Below are positions 42,001 to 48,935 of a stretch of DNA of 64,000 bases, piece after piece. This DNA comes from Variovorax paradoxus (GTDB taxonomy: Bacteria > Pseudomonadota > Gammaproteobacteria > Burkholderiales > Burkholderiaceae_C): contig NZ_JAGGNV010000003.1 in NCBI RefSeq assembly GCF_018614955.1, positions 62,001 through 126,000 on the forward strand, given 5' to 3'. A program made the translations under genes and the position numbers. The first letter of the stretch is position 1. Every line of letters begins with the position of its first letter. The notes beneath the pieces are model-generated. The model searched no databases. It saw nothing but the letters and a program-made list of their open reading frames with translations, and had not been told where the DNA came from.

Positions 42001-42008
42001 CCGCGTGA
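39000..42008 (+). CDS. SNF2-type helicase fused to DNA amino-methyltransferase, carrying an out-of-frame endonuclease insert
   Basis: This 1002-residue frame starts at ATG 39000. The first RecA-like domain has a Walker-A-like IFASFGLHKTATQLEI (about residues 47-62) and YLTNYEAVRE. The second has GQGLNLQQCNTAVFIGV and the motif VI-like IQAVHRIQRFGQ (about 565-576). The C-terminal methyltransferase has the IV-like TSIPFANHYEY (near 667) and motif I DPFCGLGTVPVRAI (near 946), so N4-cytosine or N6-adenine is the target type. Residues about 311-477 do not look like either domain: this is DNA of the nested EndoVII gene read in another frame. The frame stays open through it. Likely role: phage DNA modification. 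Confidence 0.8.
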   Translation: MDYAEFLRAKIRMAQFKGFDLPLEQVNPHLKPHTRDIVRWAVQGGQRAIFASFGLHKTATQLEIFRLIGRARPELFRLQVAPLGVRQEFRAEIEARFQGEHAIDMRFVRRDSEIDDPATLYLTNYEAVREGNITVRRFGATSLDEASVLRSYGSKTYQEFLPAFELVEFKFVATATPSPNRFKELIHYAGYLGVMDTGQALTRFFQRDSEKAGNLTLYPHKTEEFWLWVASWAVFIQRPSDLGHSDEGYDLPELDVRYHEVPSDYSAAGTEKNGQGLLIPDVAMGLSAAASEKRDSLPRRIQQLMEIVDAQIGPSRSPCLQQGVLPEESGSDVGGAEGSRAATRSGRAGRTGGLSGELSDDQPRAVVGEAAGSQQSSLRCEQARVQSQEQGPVAQELRTDAGSADRDLGAPGLCVPDLRAVPRVPQCAGDRPLPCNGVGAGSALPAVQHGAGIVGGQPCNLGACGGVPGHVAASGLPQLVIWCDLNDEQRAIEAALTSRGLTFSSIYGALSVDECERRLGDWKQRRTYALIGKPVMLGQGLNLQQCNTAVFIGVTYKFNDLIQAVHRIQRFGQMRPCTAHIVHTEAEREVLRTLQTKWAQHEEMGKKMTEIIRKYGLSQLAMQETLARSIGTQRVEVKGDLFSVAQNDCVEEAKLQPEASVDLIVTSIPFANHYEYTPSFNDFGHTEDNAHFWKQMDFLTPELLRILKPGRVYACHTKDRINFGNVTGAGVPTVSPFHAEALFHGLKHGFDYLGMITVVTDVVRENNQTYRLGYTEMCKDGTKMGVGSPEYVLLFHKPQTDRSRGYADQPVVKSKAEYSLARWQVDAHAFWRSSGNRLLTAEEMASYGPAKLAKLFTEHSLANVYDFEFHVKIGEELLARQALPSTFMSLAPGSHHSEVWHDVNRMLTLNGDQSRRAVEQHVCPLQFDIVDRLIERYSMKGERVYDPFCGLGTVPVRAIKLGRTGGGSELNPAYFLDQVHYLRAAERDASMPSLFDLEELAA
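39925..40503 (+). CDS. EndoVII/HNH-type homing endonuclease nested inside the helicase-methyltransferase gene
   Basis: This 192-residue product in the +1 frame starts MPRSDRAARLAYSKEYYRKN, with GGAG 8 bp upstream. A Lys/Arg-rich N-terminal half is followed by a recombination-endonuclease-VII domain (about 95-160): YACPICERFL, IDHCHVTGSVRGVLCRRCNT (two CxxC pairs plus the catalytic D-H) and ALGLLEDSPATLERAVEYLG. The last about 25 residues run into host-gene DNA out of frame and look unselected. The insert is about 501 bp, a multiple of three. Homing into a phage gene is the likely history. Confidence 0.8.
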   Translation: MPRSDRAARLAYSKEYYRKNRDRMLAEQKAREQQREAAEPGAREAYQASYRTTNREQLSAKQRDRNKAHYAANKPAYKAKNRAQSLKSYGLTPEALTAILERQGYACPICERFLAYPNVQAIDHCHVTGSVRGVLCRRCNTALGLLEDSPATLERAVEYLGMSRLQAFHSWLSGVISTTNSAPSRRRSPRGG

Positions 42009-43240
42009 AGCCGCACCAATCCACCTTCTTCGACGGCGGCAAGCGCCTGCAGATGACCGAGAGCATCGAGCTCGCGATCCAGTCGCTGCAGGCCTACGGG
42101 CCAGACCACCCGCACTGGGGCATCGCCTGGTCTGGCGGCAAGGACAGCAGCGCCACGCTCACCATGGTGATCTGGCTCATCGACAGCGGCCGGATCAAGG
42201 CGCCGAAGACGCTGACGGTGTTCTACGCCGACACGCGGCAGGAATTGCCGCCGCTGGCCATCGCCGCCCAGCAGATCATGGACGAGCTGCGCGAGCGCGG
42301 CATCCAGGTCGAGGTGGTCACAGCGCCGATGGACAAGCGCTTCATGGTCTACATCCTCGGCCGCGGCGTTCCACCCCCGAACAACAACACGCTGCGCTGG
42401 TGCACGCGCCAGATCAAGATCGATCCGATGGAGCAGGCGCTGCGCGAGCGGCTCGACCAGCTCGACGGACAGATCCTGATGATCACCGGCGTGCGCCAGG
42501 GCGAGAGCGCGATCCGCGACCGCCGCATCGAGATGTCGTGCAGCAAGGACGGCGCCGAGTGCGGCCAGGGCTGGTATCAGCAGGTGCTGCCGAACGCGAA
42601 GGGTCTGCGCGGGCGCCTGGCCACGTTGGCGCCGCTGCTGCACTTCCGCGTCTGCCATGTCTGGGAATGGCTCAAACACTGGGCGCCTCAGGAGGAGTTC
42701 GGGGACTGGAGCACCGCGATGATCGCGGACGCCTACGGCGGCGACGAGGCCGAAGAGATCAACGCGCGAACCGGTTGCACTGGTTGCCCGCTCGCCGCCG
42801 AGGACACGGCGCTCAACACCATCCTGCTCAACCCGCAGTGGACCTACCTACAGCCGCTCACCGGCATCAAGCCGCTGTGGCGTGAGCTGCGGGAGCCGCA
42901 GCACCGCATCAAGAAGGCTGGCCTCGAGCGCCTGAAGGACGGCAGCATCGCGAAGAACCCCCAACGCATGGGGCCGATCACGCTCGAAGCACGGCTCATG
43001 GGCCTGGAGCGCGTGCTCGGCATCCAGGCCGCGTGCAACACAGCGGCTCTCGCGCAGGGTCGCCCGCAGATCAGCCTGATCAATCCGGATGAGGAGGCGC
43101 GTATCCGCGCGCTGATCGCCGCCGGCACCTGGCCGGACGGCTGGGAGGGCGACGAGCCCGCCGCCGACACCGTCATGCCCATCGTCTATCAGAACGGCGC
43201 CGTGCAGCCTCTGCTGTTCAGCGCGGAGGAGGCATCGTGA
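42005..43240 (+). CDS. DndC/PAPS-reductase-like PP-loop protein
   Basis: This 411-residue protein of the PAPS reductase / DndC superfamily has the PP-loop AWSGGKDSSATLTMV (about residues 41-55), then FYADTRQELPP, NTLRWCTRQIKIDP (about 129-142) and ITGVRQGESAIRDRR. Cys residues at CSKDGAEC and GCTGCPL suggest an Fe-S cluster as in DndC. DndC acts in DNA phosphorothioation and PAPS reductase in sulfate assimilation; no dndA, B, D or E is here. It is ATGA-coupled to the helicase-methyltransferase, so a DNA-modification role is plausible. Confidence 0.8.
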   Translation: MKPHQSTFFDGGKRLQMTESIELAIQSLQAYGPDHPHWGIAWSGGKDSSATLTMVIWLIDSGRIKAPKTLTVFYADTRQELPPLAIAAQQIMDELRERGIQVEVVTAPMDKRFMVYILGRGVPPPNNNTLRWCTRQIKIDPMEQALRERLDQLDGQILMITGVRQGESAIRDRRIEMSCSKDGAECGQGWYQQVLPNAKGLRGRLATLAPLLHFRVCHVWEWLKHWAPQEEFGDWSTAMIADAYGGDEAEEINARTGCTGCPLAAEDTALNTILLNPQWTYLQPLTGIKPLWRELREPQHRIKKAGLERLKDGSIAKNPQRMGPITLEARLMGLERVLGIQAACNTAALAQGRPQISLINPDEEARIRALIAAGTWPDGWEGDEPAADTVMPIVYQNGAVQPLLFSAEEAS

Positions 43241-43488
43241 ACAAGATCCAGAAGCTGGTCGCCGAGATCCGCACGCACGAAATCATCGCGCAGGGCAAGC
43301 GGATCGAGCTATGCATGGCCCTGGGTGACAGGGAAGGGGCAGCCCGCCACCTCCGCGAGCAGAACGCCCTGTGCGCGGCGCGCTTCGCCCAGCTCGAGCA
43401 GCTGGAGGAGGAGGGCGGCAACTACTTCGCCCTGGCTGGCCGGATGTCCGCCATGCAGGCCGAGGCGAGGAGGACCGCTGGTGGCTGA
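43237..43488 (+). CDS. Small coiled-coil phage protein
   Basis: This 83-residue product starts at GTG 43237 (MNKIQKLVAEIRTHEIIAQG). It is nearly all helix with a Glu-rich part (ARFAQLEQLEEEGGNYFALA). It overlaps the DndC-like stop (GTGA) and the initiator start. Function unknown. Confidence 0.6.
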   Translation: MNKIQKLVAEIRTHEIIAQGKRIELCMALGDREGAARHLREQNALCAARFAQLEQLEEEGGNYFALAGRMSAMQAEARRTAGG

Positions 43489-44434
43489 TTCGAAGGACAC
43501 CAAGCCGGCAAAGACGACCGGCCGATACCGCAAGGTCGAGGTGCGCACGTGGGGCGATGAGAAGTTTCGCAACCTGTCGCCGATGCCACCGTCAGGGCAA
43601 GGCCTGTGGCTCTACCTGATCACGGGCCCGCACACCGGCCCCATCCCGGGGCTCTTCCGTGCCGGCCGCGCCGCGATGGCCGAGGAACTCGATTGGGAGA
43701 TCGAAGCCTTCGACAAAGCCTTCGGGGAAGCCTTCGCGCAAGGCATGGTGAAAGCCGACTTCAAGGCCCGCGTGATGTGGCTGCCGAGCGCCATAAAGCA
43801 CAACCGGCCGGAGTCACCGAACGTGGTGCGTAGCTGGGCTGCGGAGTTCGATCTCATCCCCGAATGTGACCTGAAACGGGAGGCCTTCGAAGCCCTGAAA
43901 GCCAGTATCCATGCGCTCGGAGAGTCTTTCGGCAAGGCTTTCGAAGAGTCTTTCGGAAAGCCTTCGGCTAAGCCTTCCCCGAAGGCTATGCCTAATCAGG
44001 AACAGGAACAGGAACAGGAACAGGAAGGGAAGAAAGCCACGGCGAAATCGCCGCGGCCCTCTCGACCGAAAAGACCTGAGAAGACCTTCGCCGAGTACGT
44101 CGCTCAGTGCAAAGCTGACGGCGTGATGGCGGTACCCGCCGACCACCCGATCCGCGCCTACTGCCAGGACGCCGGCATCACGGACGAGATGCGCCAGATC
44201 GCATGGCTCGTGTTCCGCGATCGGCACCTGACTGCGGAGAAGGCGAAGCGGCAGAAGGACTGGCCGGCGACATTCGCGAACAGCGTGAAGGGACGTTGGT
44301 ACAAGCTCTGGTTCGTGAACGACCACGGCGCGGCCGAATGGACCGCGACCGGCCTCCAGGAGAAGCGGGTACTCGACGCGCGCCACGCTGCCGCCACCGC
44401 CGCGAAGCAGGAGGGCGAACATGCACCCGCGTGA
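43481..44434 (+). CDS. Phage replication initiator (O-like)
   Basis: This 317-residue product starts at GTG 43481 behind GAGGAGG. The N-terminal domain (YRKVEVRTWGDEKFRNLSPM, then LYLITGPHTGPIPGLFRAG) resembles winged-helix replisome organizers. The middle is low complexity: four-residue F-x-K-A-like repeats (DKAFGEAF, SFGKAFEESF) and a run of QE pairs. The C-terminal domain (KTFAEYVAQCKADGVMAVPA, DWPATFANSVKGRWYKLWF) probably recruits the helicase. A DnaB gene follows with a 14-bp overlap. The repeated DNA within it may be the origin. Confidence 0.75.
   Translation: MADSKDTKPAKTTGRYRKVEVRTWGDEKFRNLSPMPPSGQGLWLYLITGPHTGPIPGLFRAGRAAMAEELDWEIEAFDKAFGEAFAQGMVKADFKARVMWLPSAIKHNRPESPNVVRSWAAEFDLIPECDLKREAFEALKASIHALGESFGKAFEESFGKPSAKPSPKAMPNQEQEQEQEQEGKKATAKSPRPSRPKRPEKTFAEYVAQCKADGVMAVPADHPIRAYCQDAGITDEMRQIAWLVFRDRHLTAEKAKRQKDWPATFANSVKGRWYKLWFVNDHGAAEWTATGLQEKRVLDARHAAATAAKQEGEHAPA
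43705..43740 (+). repeat. Three tandem 12-bp iteron-like repeats
   Basis: AGCCTTCGACAA, AGCCTTCGGGGA and AGCCTTCGCGCA follow each other without gaps. The first eight bases are identical. They lie inside the initiator gene, as lambda origin iterons lie inside gene O, so they are candidate initiator-binding sites. The reading encodes a 4-residue period. Confidence 0.5.
43923..44026 (+). repeat. Second iteron-like array and CAGGAA repeats
   Basis: Six degenerate 12-mers (43923-43994; AGTCTTTCGGCA, AGGCTTTCGAAG, AGTCTTTCGGAA, AGCCTTCGGCTA and two weaker) continue the pattern of 43705-43740. They are followed by five exact CAGGAA copies (43997-44026). Together they form a candidate phage replication origin and a slippage-prone hexamer tract. 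Confidence 0.5.
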
Positions 44435-45791
44435 ACTCGAGCAAGACGCGGTGCCTTGGTCGGCCGAGGCGGAAACCGGCGTGCTCGGCGCGCTGCTCAT
44501 GGAGAACGGGCACTGGGATGTAGTCGGCGACCTGCTGCTCGAGGAGCAGTTCTTCGACCGACGCAACGGCCGAATCTACGCGGCGCTCGGCGCGCTGATC
44601 AACGCCTGCAAGCCGGCCGACGTGATCACCGTCTTCGACCAGTTGAAAGTCAATGGCCAGGCGGAGGGTATCGACATGCCGATGCTGCACGCCATGGCGC
44701 AGTTCGTGGCCAGTGCCGGCACGGTGCGGCGATACGCCGAGATCGTCGCCGAGCGCGCGCTGCTTCGGTCGTTGCTGAAGGCTGCGGACGAGGTGCACGA
44801 GATCGCGACGACATCCGGGCTGCCCGTGGCCGACCGGCTGGAGAAGGCGCAGGACAAGCTGCAGGCGCTTCAGGTCCGCCGCGGCCGCGCGGAGCCGGTG
44901 CAGGTCGGCGAACTTGCCGCCAGCACGGTCGACAGGATCAACGATCTGAACGTCGGGAACGTCAAGCCAGGCATACCGACTGGCATCCCCTCGATCGACC
45001 TCCGGCTGAGCGGCGGCCTGCGTGGCGGCAAGCAGATGGTGCTGGCGGCCCGACCGTCGATCGGCAAGTCGTCGCTCGCGCTCCAGATCGCGATCAACCT
45101 AGCCAGGGCCGGGCACGGTGCCGCCTTCCTGTCGCAGGAGATGCCCAACTCGGAGCAGATGGAGCGCGCGACGGCGAACCTCGGCCAGATCCTGCTCGAC
45201 AACGTGATGACCGGGCGTCTTCGGGATGATGAATGGAGTCGGCTGACAGAGGCGGTCGACGAGATGCGCGGGATGCCGCTGTACTTCGACGATCAGCCGG
45301 CGCTCACGTTGCAGGACATCTGCGCCAAGGCGCGCGCGCTTGTGCGCAAGCACGGCATCAAGCTGTTGGTGCTCGACTACATCCAGCTGTGCGGCACGAG
45401 CGGCAAGACCCAGCACGACAAGCGGCATCACGCGATCGAGGAGATCAGCCGAGGCCTCAAGACGCTGGCCAAGCAGCTCGACATCACGATCTTGACCCTC
45501 AGTCAGCTCGGCCGCTCGGCCGAGACCCGGGCCAGCGGCCGGGCCCAGCTCAGCGATCTGAAGGAATCAGGCGCAATCGAGGAAGACGCCGACGTCGTGA
45601 TCCTGCTGAGCATCGACGACATCCCGGGGAACGGCCCGAAGGTCATCGAGGCCGACTTCGCCAAGAACCGTCAGGGCCGCGTCGGCAGCGTTGCTCTCGC
45701 CTTCGACGGCGGCTACCAGCGCTGGAATGCCACCAGCGCACGGCTGGGCCAGAAGAAGGCCGCCGTCCACAGCTACACGGAGGAAGCGTGA
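44421..45791 (+). CDS. dnaB: Replicative DNA helicase (DnaB family)
   Basis: This 456-residue DnaB-like helicase has the N-terminal interaction domain (WSAEAETGVLGALLMENGHW, QFFDRRNGRIYAALGAL). A RecA-like motor domain follows: Walker A LAARPSIGKSSLALQIA (about 212-228), Walker B LLVLDYIQLC (about 314-323) and the H3/H4 region LTLSQLGRSAETR with LKESGAIEEDADVVILL. It would unwind the phage origin with the O-like initiator just upstream. The length is normal for a phage DnaB. Confidence 0.92.
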   Translation: MHPRELEQDAVPWSAEAETGVLGALLMENGHWDVVGDLLLEEQFFDRRNGRIYAALGALINACKPADVITVFDQLKVNGQAEGIDMPMLHAMAQFVASAGTVRRYAEIVAERALLRSLLKAADEVHEIATTSGLPVADRLEKAQDKLQALQVRRGRAEPVQVGELAASTVDRINDLNVGNVKPGIPTGIPSIDLRLSGGLRGGKQMVLAARPSIGKSSLALQIAINLARAGHGAAFLSQEMPNSEQMERATANLGQILLDNVMTGRLRDDEWSRLTEAVDEMRGMPLYFDDQPALTLQDICAKARALVRKHGIKLLVLDYIQLCGTSGKTQHDKRHHAIEEISRGLKTLAKQLDITILTLSQLGRSAETRASGRAQLSDLKESGAIEEDADVVILLSIDDIPGNGPKVIEADFAKNRQGRVGSVALAFDGGYQRWNATSARLGQKKAAVHSYTEEA

Positions 45792-46291
45792 ACAACTGGA
45801 ACGCGCTGCGCGCGCACTACGCCGGCATCACGCCACTGATCCTGGCGGCACCGAAGAACGAATGGGCAGTCGGTGCATACGATTGGACGCAGGGCGGCCT
45901 GATGCAGATGACTCCCATCGAGCGATGGGTCTGGGATGAGATCAGGGACGCCAACGCGGTCTTCTACCCACAGTACCCGGTCGGCCGCTTCTTCGTCGAC
46001 TTCGCCAATCCCAAAGCGAAAGTCGCCATCGAGTGCGACGGTGCCGCCTATCACTTGGACAAGGCCAAGGATGCAGGGCGCGACGCGATCCTGGAGAGGT
46101 TGGGCTGGGTGGTGTACCGGGCCCCGGGCTGGCTGTGTGCGCAGGACTGGAATCCAGAGACCTGCGAAGTCGGCGGTGCCGGTGAGTTCGTGCGGCGCAT
46201 CGCGCGCGAGCACGGCCTTATCCGCGAAGGCTCGGACAGCTGGGAGCAACTGGTGGCGCCCATCGATCACAAGAAAGGCGGTGACCTGTGA
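45788..46291 (+). CDS. DUF559/Vsr-like PD-(D/E)XK endonuclease
   Basis: This 167-residue product starts with GTG 45788, overlapping the DnaB stop. It contains TPIERWVWDEIRDANAVFYP, VDFANPKAKVAIECDGAAYH and RDAILERLGWVVYRAPGWLC. The Asp of VDF and the E-x-D of IECD fit a Vsr/DUF559-type nuclease core. It may take part in phage DNA processing or replication repair. Confidence 0.75.
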   Translation: MNNWNALRAHYAGITPLILAAPKNEWAVGAYDWTQGGLMQMTPIERWVWDEIRDANAVFYPQYPVGRFFVDFANPKAKVAIECDGAAYHLDKAKDAGRDAILERLGWVVYRAPGWLCAQDWNPETCEVGGAGEFVRRIAREHGLIREGSDSWEQLVAPIDHKKGGDL

Positions 46292-46644
46292 ACTGCAGGC
46301 CGAAAGACGTTGCTGTTGTCGCGAGGCCGCACCCGGCGTTCGCCAACCTGCAGGACCGTTTCGTGCGCGTCACGCGCCTGCTGAGCCTCAATGGCGGCGG
46401 CGAATGGGAACTCGAGGATCGCGTCGTGTTGAAGCTCACTCGACCTATCAGAGTGAACGGAAAGATATGCTTCGCCGGCCAGTCCGTTTGGTTGGGCTCC
46501 GTTTTCGATTCTTGGCTGCGGCCAATTCGAGACCCGGGCGATGACGCGATTGACTGGGTGAGCCTACGCACCCAGCGCAGTGCCGATCTGCGTGAGGATG
46601 CATTGACACGCGCACGCAAGCTGCTTGCAGAGGCGACATCGTGA
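46288..46644 (+). CDS. Phage protein of unknown function
   Basis: This 118-residue product starts at GTG 46288 (MNCRPKDVAVVARPHPAFAN). It has a beta-rich middle part (GEWELEDRVVLKLTRPIRVN) and a helical tail. It is coupled to both neighbours. No family was recognised. Confidence 0.6.
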   Translation: MNCRPKDVAVVARPHPAFANLQDRFVRVTRLLSLNGGGEWELEDRVVLKLTRPIRVNGKICFAGQSVWLGSVFDSWLRPIRDPGDDAIDWVSLRTQRSADLREDALTRARKLLAEATS

Positions 46645-47120
46645 TCGCCTTCACCATCCTCGGCGAGCCGGCCAGCAAGGCAAACAGCCGCGAGATCGTG
46701 ACGATCGGCGGCCGCCCGAGCTCCATCAAGAGCAAGAAGGCGCGCGACTACGAGCGGGACGCGCTGCGCCAGATCCCGCCGGCGGCGCGCGTGCAGATGA
46801 AGGGTCCGGTGGCGGTGACCATGCGCATCTTCTACGCGACCGAGCGACCGGACCTCGATGAATCGCTGATCCTGGACGTTCTCCAGGACCGCTACAAGAC
46901 GACCAAGATCGGCGACACGAAGCGCCGCGACCTGGTGCAGCGCGGCGTCTACGTGAACGACCGGCAGGTCCGCGAGAAGCACATCTTCCACGGCATCGAT
47001 CGCGCGCGGCCTCGCGTCGAGCTCGAGGTTCGGCCCGCGCAGGGAACCGAGCAGCCCTCGCTGATCGACGAGGAAGAGCTCTTCCAGCTGGACGAAGAAA
47101 ACGCGGGGTTGCCGTTCTGA
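46641..47120 (+). CDS. rusA: RusA-family Holliday junction resolvase
   Basis: This 159-residue product starts at GTG 46641. The RusA pattern is clear: FTILGEPASKANSREIV, then ATERPDLDESLILDVLQD with the acidic cluster, GVYVNDRQVREKHIF and PRVELEV. It resolves branched DNA during phage recombination or before packaging. The C-terminal tail is acidic (IDEEELFQLDEENAG), somewhat longer than in lambdoid RusA. Confidence 0.88.
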   Translation: MIAFTILGEPASKANSREIVTIGGRPSSIKSKKARDYERDALRQIPPAARVQMKGPVAVTMRIFYATERPDLDESLILDVLQDRYKTTKIGDTKRRDLVQRGVYVNDRQVREKHIFHGIDRARPRVELEVRPAQGTEQPSLIDEEELFQLDEENAGLPF

Positions 47121-47377
47121 TGAGACCGACACAACACCCTTCGAACAATCGCGTGCTCGGCGCGCCTCCTGGCTGGAACCAGGGCGGAGAGCTGCCATGT
47201 AGCGCGCTGGCCATCACCGACGCGACCCAGGGCGGCATGCCGTGCGTGGTCTCGTTCTGGCGGCCGGACGCGGCGGAGCTCGCGCTGCTCAACGCCGGCG
47301 GCCTTGTGGCGCTCTCGATTGTGGGTGGCACGATGCCGCCGGCATCGGTCTTCGCAACAAACGAGGAGACGCTCTGA
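47120..47377 (+). CDS. Small phage protein
   Basis: This 85-residue product starts [20 protein letters not shown], and its core [20 protein letters not shown] is a pattern common in Burkholderiales phages. It overlaps both neighbours by a few bases. Function unknown. Confidence 0.65.
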   Translation: MRPTQHPSNNRVLGAPPGWNQGGELPCSALAITDATQGGMPCVVSFWRPDAAELALLNAGGLVALSIVGGTMPPASVFATNEETL

Positions 47378-47811
47378 TGCCGTTCACCAAAGGTGCCAGT
47401 CACACGGAAGAAGCTCGCCGAAAGATGAGCGAGGCCCGAACCGGCATTCCCCACAGTGCAGAACGCAAAGCCAAGATCTCTGCGGCGAACACTGGCAAGG
47501 TGCGCGAACGCGTTTACCAGCGCGCGTGCCCGTGTGGCAAAGCGTTCTCAAGCGGCGCATCTAACTCGATCTTCTGCTCCGTGCGCTGCGGGCGTGCTTC
47601 GCGCGGCCATGGCCTCCGCCACACTCCGGAGTTCGCCCACTTTCCCCAGCGGTGCGCCATCTGTCGCGCAGTCGACGAGCTGGTCGGCGACCACGACCAC
47701 GCGACCGGCGAGCCGCGCGGAATCCTGTGCCGCAAGTGCAACTTGGCCATCGGAAACATGGCCGATGACCCGGTCCGGCTGCGCGCCGCAGCGGCCTATT
47801 TGGAGGGATGA
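47377..47811 (+). CDS. NUMOD3-EndoVII homing endonuclease
   Basis: This 144-residue product starts at ATG 47377. The N-terminal NUMOD3-type DNA-binding repeats ([20 protein letters not shown], then [17 protein letters not shown]) are followed by a Cys-pair module and an EndoVII domain ([40 protein letters not shown]) with D-H catalytic residues. This is a free-standing homing endonuclease, lodged between coupled genes by TGATG overlap and not inside a gene. Confidence 0.85.
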   Translation: MPFTKGASHTEEARRKMSEARTGIPHSAERKAKISAANTGKVRERVYQRACPCGKAFSSGASNSIFCSVRCGRASRGHGLRHTPEFAHFPQRCAICRAVDELVGDHDHATGEPRGILCRKCNLAIGNMADDPVRLRAAAAYLEG

Positions 47812-47812
47812 C

Positions 47813-48313
47813 ATGCGTGTTTATGTGGCCGGACCTATGTCCAATTTGCCAGAGCTCAACTTCCCAGCCTTCCACGCCGCGGCTGCGATGCTGCGGGCCC
47901 TTGGGCACCAGGTCGAGAACCCCGCTGAGATCAATCCCGACCCGAGCATGGGCTGGGCCGAGTGCATGCGAAAGGACCTCGCTGTCCTGACGCAGTGTGA
48001 TGCGATCTATCTGCTGCCAGGCTGGCAGAACTCCCGCGGCGCCTCGCTGGAGTCGTACGTGGCGAAGTCACTTGGGCTGGTGGTGCTGAACCCCTGGATC
48101 CTGAAAGTCACTGTGAAACAGGCGAAGGTGCTGGACTTCATGCGGCAGTTCATTGCCGACCACGGGAAGCCTCCGCCACTTAAGACCATCGGCTTCCACG
48201 TCGGCGCGAGCCCGGCCGGCGCGCGGCAGTTCCTCAAGACTCTGCAGCGCCACGGCTACGTGGATGCAGTGGGCCACGGCAAGTACCAGCCTGCGCTTGG
48301 TGGGCAGCTATGA
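47813..48313 (+). CDS. DUF4406 (nucleoside deoxyribosyltransferase-like) fused to a LexA-type winged helix
   Basis: This 166-residue product has two domains. Residues 1-92 match DUF4406: VYVAGPMSNLPELNFPAFHA, RKDLAVLTQCDAIYLLPGWQ and SRGASLE. Residues 97-158 (VTVKQAKVLDFMRQFIADHG, then TIGFHVGASPAGARQFLKTL and HGYVDA) look like the LexA N-terminal wHTH. DUF4406 is related to base- or nucleotide-handling enzymes. The fusion suggests a nucleotide-sensing or targeted DNA-binding protein; its function is unknown. Confidence 0.75.
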   Translation: MRVYVAGPMSNLPELNFPAFHAAAAMLRALGHQVENPAEINPDPSMGWAECMRKDLAVLTQCDAIYLLPGWQNSRGASLESYVAKSLGLVVLNPWILKVTVKQAKVLDFMRQFIADHGKPPPLKTIGFHVGASPAGARQFLKTLQRHGYVDAVGHGKYQPALGGQL

Positions 48314-48711
48314 AGGCGCAGTGGCTCGATCGCGCGCTGTTCGTCAGCAACTATCACTACACGCTGTGCACGACGCAGGGCATGTTCAAACGCGAGTTGC
48401 GCGAGCTCGCGCTGCCGCCTGCCGACTGGCCGCCATTCCTGAAGAACGGCCGGGCGAACGCGACCGTGCACTACCTCGAACACACCAGCGGCAGGCGTTG
48501 CGCGCTCGTGTGCATCCCGCCGAGCGAGCACCGGGATCCGCTCGAAGTACTCGGGTTGCTGACGCACGAGGCCGTGCACATCTGGCAGGCGATCCGGGAG
48601 GACATCGGCGAGAAGGAGCCGAGCGCCGAGTTTGAGGCGTACGCAATCCAGCGGCTGTCGCAGGAGCTCTGGGGTGAGTACAGGCGTCAGGTCTACGGAG
48701 ATGCCGCATGA
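48310..48711 (+). CDS. HExxH-containing phage protein (putative metallopeptidase)
   Basis: This 133-residue product has LLTHEAVHIWQAIREDIGEK (HEAVH) and a downstream Glu in SAEFEAYAIQRL, the gluzincin-like arrangement H-E-x-x-H...E. It is coupled by ATGA overlaps. A peptidase is possible, but small phage proteins with this motif have no established role. Confidence 0.65.
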   Translation: MKAQWLDRALFVSNYHYTLCTTQGMFKRELRELALPPADWPPFLKNGRANATVHYLEHTSGRRCALVCIPPSEHRDPLEVLGLLTHEAVHIWQAIREDIGEKEPSAEFEAYAIQRLSQELWGEYRRQVYGDAA

Positions 48712-48935
48712 AGCCGGCCTGGTCGCTCGTGAAGCTGCGTTGCCTCGACGCAGTGGTGCCTGATCCCGGCACCACTCTGTACATGCCGAGCGGCCGGCGG
48801 TACCAGATCATCAAGGTGCGCGGGAAGACCATGCACTGCCTCGTGCTGCCGGCGCGCGAAGTGGTCGACGGGCCCGTGCTGGCATGGTTCTGGGCACCGC
48901 GCGCGCGCCGCGGGAGGAGGTTCCATGCAGCTTGA
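48708..48935 (+). CDS. Small phage protein
   Basis: This 75-residue product starts MKPAWSLVKLRCLDAVVPDP. It is beta-rich (GRRYQIIKVRGKTMHCLVLP) with a basic tail. It overlaps the next gene by 11 bp. Function unknown. Confidence 0.6.
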   Translation: MKPAWSLVKLRCLDAVVPDPGTTLYMPSGRRYQIIKVRGKTMHCLVLPAREVVDGPVLAWFWAPRARRGRRFHAA

